Under the pieces are notes generated by a model. That model worked only from the letters and a program-made list of their open reading frames with translations, was not told where the DNA came from and ran no database searches. The position numbers and the translations under genes were made by a program. From assembly GCA_035507915.1 (NCBI GenBank), contig DATJNS010000421.1, forward strand, positions 1 to 45,007: a stretch of 45,007 nt of DNA, in the 5' to 3' direction. Each line of letters starts with the position of its first letter. Positions within the stretch are counted from its first letter, which is position 1. The DNA comes from JACQAI01 sp035507915. GTDB taxonomy: Bacteria > Pseudomonadota > Alphaproteobacteria > Elsterales > Elsteraceae. Shown in pieces: positions 8,936 to 16,464 of the stretch.

Positions 8936-8965
8936 CGGCAGACCGCTGTCGAGCGGTGTCTGCCG
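8936..8965. repeat. Strong imperfect inverted repeat between divergent glycan genes
   Basis: Arms at 8936-8947 (CGGCAGACCGCT) and 8952-8965 (AGCGGTGTCTGCCG) pair over 12 bp with a 2-nt bulge, around a GTCG loop. It lies in the 238-bp gap between the CgeB-like gene (minus) and the FdtA-like gene (plus). No T-run follows on either strand, so it is not a clear intrinsic terminator. It could be an operator or an mRNA leader hairpin. Confidence 0.5.
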
Positions 8966-9067
8966 GCCCGAAATCCTTGCCAGGCGTCGGGTCGGGCCAT
9001 CACGGCTTAAGACAAAATTTACCTCGAGGACCTCAAACATCTCGAACCAGCCCTGCGGTTTCGTCCC

Positions 9068-9493
9068 GTGTCGATTCCAGGCGTCCGCGTCGTCAATCTG
9101 CCGAGAATTCACGATCCCCGCGGGAACCTGACCTTCCTCGAGGGCCTCGAGCATGTGCCCTTCGAGATCCGGCGCGTTTATTGGCTGTATGATGTTCCCG
9201 GCGGCGAGTCGCGCGCCGGCCATGCCATGAAAACGACGCAGCAATTGCTGATCGCCGCATCCGGAAGCTTCGACGTGCATCTCGATGACGGCAGCGCGCG
9301 GATGAAGCTGCAACTCAATCGTTCCTATATCGGGCTCTACGTTCCGCCGATGATTTGGCGGACCCTCGACAACTTCTCGTCCGGCGCCGTGTGCCTGGCG
9401 ATCGTCTCCACCCACTACGATCCGGCGGACTACCACCGCGATTACGACGAATTCCTGAAGGCGGCATCACAAACGGCTCGCGCGAAGCACTGA
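9068..9493 (+). CDS. Cupin sugar 3,4-ketoisomerase, FdtA/QdtA family (WxcM-like C-terminal type)
   Basis: The 141-residue single-domain cupin matches FdtA in length and layout: DPRGNLTFLEG, RRVYWLYDVPGGESRAGHA, LLIAASGSFDVHLDDG, GLYVPPMIWR and a C-terminal DYHRDYDEFLK. The family converts dTDP-4-keto-6-deoxyglucose to the 3-keto isomer, which an FdtB-type aminotransferase then aminates to Fuc3N or Qui3N. The usual HAH active-site pair reads HAM here (His52, Met54), and the third expected His is Arg98 in IWR. The start is a GTG with no clear ribosome-binding site; no in-frame ATG lies upstream before the homologous region begins. The partner aminotransferase is probably the gene at 10876-12045. 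Confidence 0.87.
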   Translation: MSIPGVRVVNLPRIHDPRGNLTFLEGLEHVPFEIRRVYWLYDVPGGESRAGHAMKTTQQLLIAASGSFDVHLDDGSARMKLQLNRSYIGLYVPPMIWRTLDNFSSGAVCLAIVSTHYDPADYHRDYDEFLKAASQTARAKH

Positions 9494-9526
9494 GGCTTCA
9501 CAGCAAAGCGTGATGGTGGAGTCTCG

Positions 9527-10879
9527 TCACAGGCGCGCCTGAAGTGCCTCCGCCTCGTCGACCGCCCGATCGAGCTCGCCGAGGTCGAAATTCTCGGCCA
9601 TGTCCAAGGGCAATCCGGTTGGGTTCGGTAAGCCGGCCGGTGCGCCATAGACCGAAACGATCCGATCCAGGAAGGGCACCAGGAGGACCGCGCCGGCGGC
9701 CGCCTGAACGTAGTCGACGTCCCCCAGAAACAGGCCTGACGTCAGACTGATCAAGACCGCGTTTGGCGGCGAGAACACGAAAAAATTTCCATGCGAGGAC
9801 CCCGGTGCGTTGGCGACGATGCTGGCATTGGCGCAGAGTCGCGCGACCACCGCCAGCGGCATCGTCTCGGGGTAGAGCACCCTGAAGCCGCGGCGCTCGA
9901 ACAGGGCCGCGACCTCCTCCTCGTTCGCGACGCGGTGACGCGGACGAAGTTTTGCCCGCGACAGGTAGATGCGTCCTCCATGCGCCTCCGGTTCGCCATG
10001 AATTTGCGCGAACCGTCGACGCAGCGCGGCAAAACGCTCCGGCACGGGAAACCCGGTCGGAACGGTGAGGGATGGAAACCGGTAGAAGACCGGCTTCGGC
10101 AGTGGTGCCTGAAGTCGCAATATCGGATTGTTCAACCCGAAGAAGGCCAGGACCCGCTGCTGCCATTCCGTCACGTCGTTGCAAACCAAGGTTGCGTTCT
10201 TCACGACGTCTTGGCATTCATCGAACAGCGCCAGCGCCAAATGATCGGCCAGCCAATGAAGATAGTTCTCTCGGCCACCGATGAAGAAAAATCTCCCTGA
10301 TCCACTGACCTCGACGACGGACGATCCGCCGAAGCTGAAGATCGCGTTGCCGGAAACCGGCTCGAACGCCTGAATGTAGTCGCAGTAGGGCACATACGTC
10401 ATGTCGGCGAAGAACGTTGCGTTCTCACGGGTGAATGCCAAGGCCCACTCGTCGGATCGCCCATCCGGATAGAGCCACTTGAAGCAGCCGACACGCGCGC
10501 CCGGCGACTCGACGACGCTGCTCGCGACGTCGTATTGCTTGAACGCATAGTCCGTGAGCCAGCGCATTTGCCGCGGCTGGCCTTCGAAACGGGTGGGCTC
10601 CGGGGGCCGGGGGAAGCGGCGTTGACTGACGATCGCATTTGGCGGCTCGGCCGCCCAAGCGTCGGGCAGCAAGCAACGCCCCAGAAAGTCGTCGGGAAAC
10701 GACGCTGCCTTTCCTTGGACGGACGCGAGAACACGTTGAATCTGGGTCGCGGTGAGCGCCAGCTCCGGAAAATGTGGCAGCGCGTCGCGCGCGACCGATT
10801 GCCAAAGCTCCATGTTCCAGTGTTGCGATCGCAGGCGCGCCGCGAGACTGCTCGGAAAGCCCGTCGAAGATCCAGTCAC
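9527..10879 (-). CDS. Glycosyltransferase family 61 (DUF563) protein
   Basis: In this 450-residue protein the C-terminal two thirds match GT61/DUF563: GGRENYLHWLADHLAL near residue 200, RIYLSRAK near 305 followed by RVANEEEVAALFERRGF, and ANAPGSSHGNFFVFSPP near 365. GT61 includes xylosyl- and N-acetylglucosaminyltransferases that use nucleotide sugars; bacterial members sit in polysaccharide loci. The N-terminal about 130 residues are not recognised. The GTG start at 10879 overlaps the stop of the upstream aminotransferase as GTGA, so the two are co-translated. The 33-bp gap to the convergent FdtA-like gene shows no terminator. Confidence 0.85.
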   Translation of the reverse strand: MTGSSTGFPSSLAARLRSQHWNMELWQSVARDALPHFPELALTATQIQRVLASVQGKAASFPDDFLGRCLLPDAWAAEPPNAIVSQRRFPRPPEPTRFEGQPRQMRWLTDYAFKQYDVASSVVESPGARVGCFKWLYPDGRSDEWALAFTRENATFFADMTYVPYCDYIQAFEPVSGNAIFSFGGSSVVEVSGSGRFFFIGGRENYLHWLADHLALALFDECQDVVKNATLVCNDVTEWQQRVLAFFGLNNPILRLQAPLPKPVFYRFPSLTVPTGFPVPERFAALRRRFAQIHGEPEAHGGRIYLSRAKLRPRHRVANEEEVAALFERRGFRVLYPETMPLAVVARLCANASIVANAPGSSHGNFFVFSPPNAVLISLTSGLFLGDVDYVQAAAGAVLLVPFLDRIVSVYGAPAGLPNPTGLPLDMAENFDLGELDRAVDEAEALQARL

Positions 10880-12045
10880 CGACGGACTCCGTCTTCCGGC
10901 ACCCGAGACGTGCGGAACCCGCGGATGCTCTCAACGACGTATTCGAGCTCGTCTTCGCTGAGAAATGCATAGAGCGGGAGCGAGACGCATTCCGAAGCCA
11001 GCCGTTCCGCGACCGGGAATGCGCCGCGCTGATAACCGAGATCGCGATACGCGCGTTGCAGGTGGATCGGTATCGGATAGTGAACCAGCGTGTCCACGCC
11101 CCGAGCCGTCAGATGGGCACGCAACGCGTCCCGATCGGGATGCGTGACGACGAACAGATGCCAAATGTGCTCGCGATCGTCGTGGACGACCGGAAGACCC
11201 ACGCCGTCGTTACCGGACAGCAAGGCGAGATAGCGCGCGGCAAGCCGGCGGCGCTCGGCGTTCCAATCGGCGACACGATCGAGCTTGGCCGCCAGGAACG
11301 CCGCCTGGAGCGTGTCGAGCCGGCAGTTGTGCCCGAGTTCCACGTGCTCGTACTTGCTGCCCTTGCCGTAATTGGCGAGGCACCGCACCCTTTCGGCGAT
11401 CCTCGGGTTGTCGGTCGTCACCATGCCGGCATCACCGAGGGCGCCGAGATTCTTGCTCGGGTAAAAGCTGAAGCAGCCGATCTCGCCGATCGATCCGCAG
11501 GTGCGACCACGATAGCGCGCGCCATGGGCCTGCGCCGCGTCCTCGATCAGCAGCAGATCGTGCTCCTCGGAGAGGCGACCCAACTGGTCCATGTCCGCCG
11601 CCTGTCCGGTCAGGTGCACGGGCATGATCGCCTTGGTGCGACTGGTGATCGCCGCGCGCGCTGCGCGCGGATCGATCAACAGGTCGTCGCCGCAGTCGAC
11701 CAACACCGGTCGCGCGCCAACCGCGCTCACCGCCAAGGCGCTCGCGATGAAGCTGTTCGCCGGCACGATGACCTCGTCGCCGGCGCCGATATCGGCCGCG
11801 GCCAACGCCAAGGCCAGCGCATCGAGGCCGTTGCTCACGCCGATGGCGTAACGGCTGCCGACGAATTCGGCGAACCGACGCTCGAACGCCGTCACCGCGG
11901 CACCGAGAATGAAGTCGGCGTCGGCGAGGCTCGCCTTGACGGCCTCGAGCAGCGAGGTCTCCACACTGCGGATCTCGCGGCGCAGATCGAGGAACGGCAC
12001 GTGCCGCGGCACCGTCAATCCGCTCTCACTTCCCTCCGCTGTCAC
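10876..12045 (-). CDS. DegT/DnrJ/EryC1/StrS aminotransferase, probable sugar 3-aminotransferase (FdtB-like)
   Basis: This is a PLP-dependent sugar aminotransferase of about 389 residues. The Schiff-base lysine is in FSFYPSKNLGALGDAG (about Lys198), the cofactor Asp in LIEDAAQAHG (about Asp169), and the substrate-site HLTG and SNGLDAL motifs are present. Sequence style and the nearby FdtA-like gene suggest amination at C3 of a dTDP-3-keto-6-deoxyhexose. I chose the GTG at 12045 because AGGAAG lies 9 nt upstream; a TTG at 12054 is also in frame but directly abuts that AGGAAG. The substrate is inferred from context. Confidence 0.9.
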   Translation of the reverse strand: MTAEGSESGLTVPRHVPFLDLRREIRSVETSLLEAVKASLADADFILGAAVTAFERRFAEFVGSRYAIGVSNGLDALALALAAADIGAGDEVIVPANSFIASALAVSAVGARPVLVDCGDDLLIDPRAARAAITSRTKAIMPVHLTGQAADMDQLGRLSEEHDLLLIEDAAQAHGARYRGRTCGSIGEIGCFSFYPSKNLGALGDAGMVTTDNPRIAERVRCLANYGKGSKYEHVELGHNCRLDTLQAAFLAAKLDRVADWNAERRRLAARYLALLSGNDGVGLPVVHDDREHIWHLFVVTHPDRDALRAHLTARGVDTLVHYPIPIHLQRAYRDLGYQRGAFPVAERLASECVSLPLYAFLSEDELEYVVESIRGFRTSRVPEDGVRR

Positions 12046-12106
12046 CCGGCTCAACTTCCTGAATTCGCTCGAACTTCCGAACCCTGGTGGAACATGATGA
12101 GTTTTG

Positions 12107-12115
12107 GGTTAACGG
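12107..12115. repeat. GGTTAACGG motif, first copy
   Basis: This 9-bp sequence recurs exactly at 13359-13367. It lies about 60 bp upstream of the aminotransferase start on the minus strand, in the short gap after the FemAB-like gene. The downstream bases CATTCTGA only weakly resemble the second TTAA half seen at the other copy. Confidence 0.3.
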
Positions 12116-12149
12116 CATTCTGAGACCGCGGCGAATGCGCGCCGAGCGA

Positions 12150-13118
12150 TCATAGCTCGCGCATGAGATCGAGGCGCAGGCCCGACGTCGCGAGGATGTG
12201 CCGTTTGAATTCGATCAGGCCGTCGTCGGGAATGCCATCGACCGACGAGATGCCGATATCGACCAAACGCACCCGCTCGGCGAAGGCATGCTCGACCAGG
12301 CGATATGCCAGCACGTTGATCGGCGCGAGATCGCGCCGGGTGCGGTCGTCGCCCCAGGCCACGACGTAGTCGCAGTCGGAGCGCACCCGGTAGACCAGTG
12401 CGGCGGCGATCAGCGTCCCCTCGGTGGACAGCTGGTACATCCGAATCCGCGGCGAGAAGATGTCGCGCAGGCGCAGCACGTATTCCAAGGAGATCTTGAG
12501 CTGAAGACCACGATGCCGCCGGTTGACTGCAATCACCTGATACGCCGCCGCCCAAGCATCGGCGGTCTCTGCCTGGTGAAATTCGAGTGCATCGAGGCCG
12601 TGCCGAAGCTCGCGCCGGTGAGACGATTTCAGGTGCGCGACATACTCTTCGGACGAACTCAATCCACCGAGGTCGATGCCCTGCGTCAGCTCGCAGCGTT
12701 CGACCGCGAAACCCAGGTTGAACAGCGAGAACAGGACAACCGCTTCGTTGCGCGAGTGGAACTCCGGGCGCGCACGCACCCGGATGGCACGCGCACCCTC
12801 GCGGCGCGCTGTCGCGATCGCGCCTTCCAAAAATCCACGCACGATACCAGCGCTCTCGCCCGAGCGCACAAGATCCGGTCCGCCGTACGGTGCGCTGTAG
12901 CCGCAATCGACGACGCCTTGATCGACCATACCGGTGAGCGTGCCGACGAGGCGCGTATTCTCCCAGTGGTCGTAGCGGAAGAGCCGCTGGCCGGCACGCA
13001 TATTCATCGCGTGGTAGGCGGGGTGATTGAACAAGGTGAGATGGGCCTCGCCGGCGCCGCGCCCGGCGTCGGTCGGCGCGTTCGGCGAAAGCCCCTCAGG
13101 CGGGACCGACGCGGTCAC
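12150..13118 (-). CDS. GNAT/FemAB-like N-acyltransferase
   Basis: The protein (about 322 residues from the GTG at 13118) has the duplicated-GNAT layout of FemAB-like acyltransferases (Acetyltransf_6 type). It has an N-terminal domain around LTLFNHPAYHAMNM, then KSSHRRELRHGLDAL and NRRHRGLQLKISLEYVLRL. It ends with IGISSVDGIPDDGLIEFKRHILA, close to the family C-terminus. Members transfer acetyl or aminoacyl groups to amines. Beside an FdtA/FdtB-like pair it may N-acylate the new amino sugar, a job usually done by a left-handed-helix enzyme (FdtC); that is inference. The frame is open to an ATG at 13307, but those extra 63 codons look non-coding. The start is uncertain. Confidence 0.78.
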   Translation of the reverse strand: MTASVPPEGLSPNAPTDAGRGAGEAHLTLFNHPAYHAMNMRAGQRLFRYDHWENTRLVGTLTGMVDQGVVDCGYSAPYGGPDLVRSGESAGIVRGFLEGAIATARREGARAIRVRARPEFHSRNEAVVLFSLFNLGFAVERCELTQGIDLGGLSSSEEYVAHLKSSHRRELRHGLDALEFHQAETADAWAAAYQVIAVNRRHRGLQLKISLEYVLRLRDIFSPRIRMYQLSTEGTLIAAALVYRVRSDCDYVVAWGDDRTRRDLAPINVLAYRLVEHAFAERVRLVDIGISSVDGIPDDGLIEFKRHILATSGLRLDLMREL

Positions 13119-13448
13119 GACGATGGCTGCGGGAGCCGGTGATCCGCTGAGGGTGTCCGATTGCGGATCAACGATCGGCTGAGATATCCGGCACCATGGA
13201 AGATCGGGTCGGGGCGGCCTGCATATCGCTTCGCCGCGGCGAGCACGCGCGACTGATGGTCCGATGGGCAGCTCGACATGCTTACGCGTCCTCGATCCTT
13301 CGCGCATCCGCCAGCAATGAGGCCCAAAGGTGCCCCACGCTGTGCGGTCAAGAGTTTAGGTTAACGGAAATTTAAAGGCGCGCATCAGGTTATTGAGAGT
13401 CCCCCACGTGTTGGCGCTGCTGCCTCTCTCAACCGGCCAAAGCGTGCG
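13119..13448. other. Divergent intergenic region between acyltransferase and methyltransferase genes
   Basis: This 330-bp gap separates the minus-strand FemAB-like gene from the plus-strand methyltransferase. Its left half could be an N-terminal extension of the acyltransferase (open to 13307) but does not look coding. The right half has an A/T-rich patch at 13351-13377 that stands out from the G+C-rich surroundings and contains the CtrA-like box. No RNA gene or terminator was recognised. Confidence 0.5.
13361..13375. promoter_or_regulatory. CtrA-like binding site (TTAA-N7-TTAA)
   Basis: The sequence TTAACGGAAATTTAA is an exact match to the full-site consensus TTAA-N7-TTAA described for the alphaproteobacterial cell-cycle and flagellar regulator CtrA. 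It lies 73 bp upstream of the methyltransferase start at 13449 in an A/T-rich patch, a sensible regulatory position. It is partly embedded in the GGTTAACGG repeat. The site is short, and no ctrA gene is in the window. Confidence 0.4.
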
Positions 13449-14519
13449 ATGAAACGCCTTCCTCGACCCACCACGATCCCGCCGACCGCTGCTTTGAAGC
13501 ACGTCAATTCCTATATCCGAAAGAATTTCGTCGAGCTGAGCGAGTTGCCGCTTGATGCGCGCTTGTTCAACCTGATCGAAAACGATCTCGTGAAACATGC
13601 GGGCGACCACATGCCGGCTTCGTCCTGGGCGCGCGCCGGCGGCGGCGAGGCCAACAAGCCGCTCGAGAATTTCAGGGCCAGCAACCTGCTTTCGCCGTGG
13701 CTTGGCTTTGGCAAGAATCGGGTCGCACCGGAAAGCCTTCTGTGGCACTACCAATATCTCCGAGACATCGACGCCTTCGGCCTGTGCGATTCCTATTTTG
13801 AAAGCGCCGACAAGCTGAAGCCGGCCGCCTCCGATCTGCTCGTCGCAGACCTTGGCACCATCCTGGAGATCTGCCTGATCGCGCCATTTTTGCGCGAGCC
13901 CGCCGAAGACCCCCTGCTGATCGTCGAGGTCGGCGGCGGCTACGGGCGCCTCGCCGAGGCGTTCCTGAACGTCTTCCAGGGAAAAGCAAAATACGCGCTC
14001 ATCGATGCCGTGCCCGCGAGCCTGCTATACGCTCACGAATATCTGAAGCGCGCCAATCCCGAAATCAGGATCGGCTCGTTTTATCACGGCGACTCGTTCG
14101 ATATGAAAACCTTCGACGTCTACATATGCCCAATCTGGCATTTCGATGGGATCGCCAAAGGCCGGTTCGATCTGGCGATCAACATCCAGAGCATGCAGGA
14201 AATGGAGCAGCACCACTGCGACTTCTACTTGAACTGGTTCGATTCGGTGCTGAAGCTGAACGGCATCGCGTACCTGAACAATCGGCGCGACCATCTATTC
14301 CGGGGCGCGTGGAATTTCCCGGAGAACTGGGAGTGCCTGCTGAAGGTCCGCACCCCCCGCTCCTGGACTCGCGATTTTCCGTCGGAGATATACCGCAAGG
14401 GCAACCGCAGCTACGCCAGCGAGAACCGCATCCGCGAGACCTTTTATCGGCGCGACCTCATGAATGCGGACGACGCGGTGCGAGCGGCGGCGGCAAAGCG
14501 CGGCCACCAGATCTATTGA
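13449..14519 (+). CDS. Putative sugar O-methyltransferase (TIGR04371-like)
   Basis: The SAM-binding motif I of this 356-residue class I methyltransferase is LLIVEVGGGYGRLAEAFL (about residues 156-172), followed by ALIDAVPASLLYAHEYL and the acidic stretch FDVYICPIWHFD. Layout and the late motif I after about 150 residues match the putative sugar O-methyltransferases of glycan loci. ATG at 13449, in frame with the whole domain; no convincing ribosome-binding site. It starts a plus-strand pair with the next methyltransferase 108 bp on. The position methylated is unknown. Confidence 0.8.
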   Translation: MKRLPRPTTIPPTAALKHVNSYIRKNFVELSELPLDARLFNLIENDLVKHAGDHMPASSWARAGGGEANKPLENFRASNLLSPWLGFGKNRVAPESLLWHYQYLRDIDAFGLCDSYFESADKLKPAASDLLVADLGTILEICLIAPFLREPAEDPLLIVEVGGGYGRLAEAFLNVFQGKAKYALIDAVPASLLYAHEYLKRANPEIRIGSFYHGDSFDMKTFDVYICPIWHFDGIAKGRFDLAINIQSMQEMEQHHCDFYLNWFDSVLKLNGIAYLNNRRDHLFRGAWNFPENWECLLKVRTPRSWTRDFPSEIYRKGNRSYASENRIRETFYRRDLMNADDAVRAAAAKRGHQIY

Positions 14520-14627
14520 GCGACACGAAGTGGTAGAGCCCGTCGAGGCGCGTCTGGCGCGGCCGGATCTGGCCAACCAGGCATCCCCGGTTTATCCTCG
14601 CCTTGTGTGACAGGATCGGGTCGGGTA

Positions 14628-15377
14628 ATGGCCGCTCCCACCGAGCAACGATATACGGACTTCGCGACATTTCGCCGACGGGCCGCCGATCCGACGCTCA
14701 GCGCACACGAGAAGATCGATGATCGCCGCAATCTGCGAGCTGGAAAGCTGGAGCCGATATTGGCCGACATTCGCGCCAAGCTCCCGCAACTCACGCTCCG
14801 CGCTCAGCGCGTGGTGGATATCGGATCAGGGTGCGGTGTCCTGCCCGACACGCTGATTCATGACGCCGAGATCCTTGGCCATCAGCTCACCTGCATCGAC
14901 TCCCCGGAGATGCTTGCGGCACTGCCCGCGTCGCCGGCGCTATCGAAGGTCGCAGCGGAGTTCCCGCACTGCCCGGAGTTCATCACCGCGGCTCGCGCAA
15001 CCTGCAATGCGGTGTTGGCCTATAGCATGTTCCATTACGTATTCGAGCACGGAAATCCCTGGGGTTTCGTCGACGCCGCCCTGACGCTGCTGGCGCCGGG
15101 CGGTCGATTGCTCCTCGGTGACGTTCCCAATCGGAGCAAACGCGATCGCTTCCTCGCGTCCGAGGTCGGGCGGCGACTGCATAAGGCACACGGCGGATCC
15201 GAACCAAACCTGGTTCCCCGTTTCAATCAACTGGTGCCCGCCGAGATCGACGACGCGGTGCTGTGGGGATTGGCGGCGCGCGCGCGTGCCGCAGGGTTCG
15301 ACGCGTATATCCTGCCCCAACCGGAGGCGCTGCCACTGGCCGACCGGCGCGAAGACCTGCTGTTCGTCCGCCCCTAG
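14628..15377 (+). CDS. Class I SAM-dependent methyltransferase
   Basis: Motif I of this 249-residue protein is RVVDIGSGCGVLPDTLI near residue 61. A post-I acidic residue lies in LTCIDSPEML, and LLAPGGRLLLGDVPN near residue 160 is the usual strand 5 region. This is the generic Methyltransf_11/25 fold with no clue to substrate except its place among sugar genes. I use the ATG at 14628; a GTG at 14607 is also in frame. It converges on the next gene with only 4 bp between the two stop codons. Confidence 0.82.
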   Translation: MAAPTEQRYTDFATFRRRAADPTLSAHEKIDDRRNLRAGKLEPILADIRAKLPQLTLRAQRVVDIGSGCGVLPDTLIHDAEILGHQLTCIDSPEMLAALPASPALSKVAAEFPHCPEFITAARATCNAVLAYSMFHYVFEHGNPWGFVDAALTLLAPGGRLLLGDVPNRSKRDRFLASEVGRRLHKAHGGSEPNLVPRFNQLVPAEIDDAVLWGLAARARAAGFDAYILPQPEALPLADRREDLLFVRP

Positions 15378-15381
15378 CCGC

Positions 15382-16323
15382 CTAGCTCCGGATGTCCCGC
15401 CAGATCGCCGTGAAATTCTCGACGATGTACTCGATAGCGGCACTGTCCAGGCCTTGATGATTGGGAAGAAAGTAGCCGCCGCCGCCGTAGTAGACGCTCG
15501 ACTCGATCCCTGCCCGGTTCATCCGCTCCTTGAGAATCTGCGCGGCGGCCTCGTCGTCGACCGCCACGACGAACGCATGCGGCAGAGTGCGTGGACCCGC
15601 GGTGAACCGGGGCGCGAAGCCGTGGGCGGCAAATCGCTCCTCGTACGCCAGGTAGTTGGCCCGCCGGCGAGCAAACGCTTGATCCGCCGACCTCAGATAG
15701 TGCGTCAGCTGCGCCAGCAGGTGGGCTCGACTCGCCGGCGTCAGCCGCGACTCGAGGCCGGGAAGCGGACGCCGTGACGTCAACAGCCCGCCATACTGAA
15801 GCGGAAACGCCTTCGAAAAGCTGTAGACGACGAAATCACCGATCGTCCCGACCGTTTGGGTTTCATTCTGCGATCCGAATGCGTAGGCGCAATCCTCGAT
15901 GATCGGCAGCCCGTCGAGATCCAGCCCCGCCGGCAGGCTGGCGGGGAATCCGAATTCATGAATGAGAAATACGGCACGCGTGCGCGAGCTTCGGTGTCGG
16001 CTGTGGCGGCATACTGGGTCGATCTGGCCGGTCACGCAACTCGTGACGTACGGGCTGCCGGTCGTGTTGACGATCAGGACTTCGTCGTCCCGTTCCAGCC
16101 GCAGAGCACGGAGCGCCAACCCGATTGCCTCGCGCCCTGCGGCGGTCACGATATGGCAAGATGCCGGCCCGACGAGCGCCGACCAATCCGGCTCGGCAAT
16201 GCTTCCGGCTTGCCGGACGAGAGCGTAGTTCTTGGACAACGCCGCATTGTCGAATGGCCCCATGTGAAACATAGGAGTCTCGAACTCCATCGGGAACAAG
16301 ACTTCGGCGGCCTGGACGGGCAT
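15382..16323 (-). CDS. Divergent, short DegT-family PLP-dependent enzyme
   Basis: The 313-residue protein has the core DegT/StrS signatures but is 60-90 residues shorter than usual. The PLP Schiff-base lysine is present in FVVYSFSKAFPLQYGG (Lys171), as is the cofactor Asp in IIEDCAYAFGS (Asp144). The usual SGTxAL segment is replaced by AAGREAIGLAL, and the HxxG region by IHEFGFP. The 20-40 residues between the early strands and the HEFG motif include a basic run rich in Arg and His. It may be a sugar aminotransferase or a PLP enzyme of different reaction; I cannot tell. ATG at 16323. It is divergent from the TylF-like gene. Confidence 0.8.
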   Translation of the reverse strand: MPVQAAEVLFPMEFETPMFHMGPFDNAALSKNYALVRQAGSIAEPDWSALVGPASCHIVTAAGREAIGLALRALRLERDDEVLIVNTTGSPYVTSCVTGQIDPVCRHSRHRSSRTRAVFLIHEFGFPASLPAGLDLDGLPIIEDCAYAFGSQNETQTVGTIGDFVVYSFSKAFPLQYGGLLTSRRPLPGLESRLTPASRAHLLAQLTHYLRSADQAFARRRANYLAYEERFAAHGFAPRFTAGPRTLPHAFVVAVDDEAAAQILKERMNRAGIESSVYYGGGGYFLPNHQGLDSAAIEYIVENFTAIWRDIRS

Positions 16324-16464
16324 GGGTGGTTGACTTCCGAACCCCTGGCGTCACGCGCTGCTTGGCTGACGCCTGAAATCGCGCATGGATTACTCGATCA
16401 TGCTATTCTAGTGGCTGCCGATCGTGCTATCCAGCCTCGACAATTGCCGAAAGGCGAAGCGAAC

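Noticed and set aside
8936..8965. Rho-independent terminator
   Set aside because: The stem is strong but no U-tract follows, and both neighbours are transcribed away from it.
10774..12123. Open frame of 449 codons on the plus strand
   Set aside because: Antisense to the FdtB-like aminotransferase, whose catalytic motifs are intact.
13119..13307. N-terminal extension of the FemAB-like acyltransferase
   Set aside because: The frame is open, but the residues look non-coding (Arg/Pro/Cys-rich, no homology to the family) and no ribosome-binding site precedes the ATG at 13307.
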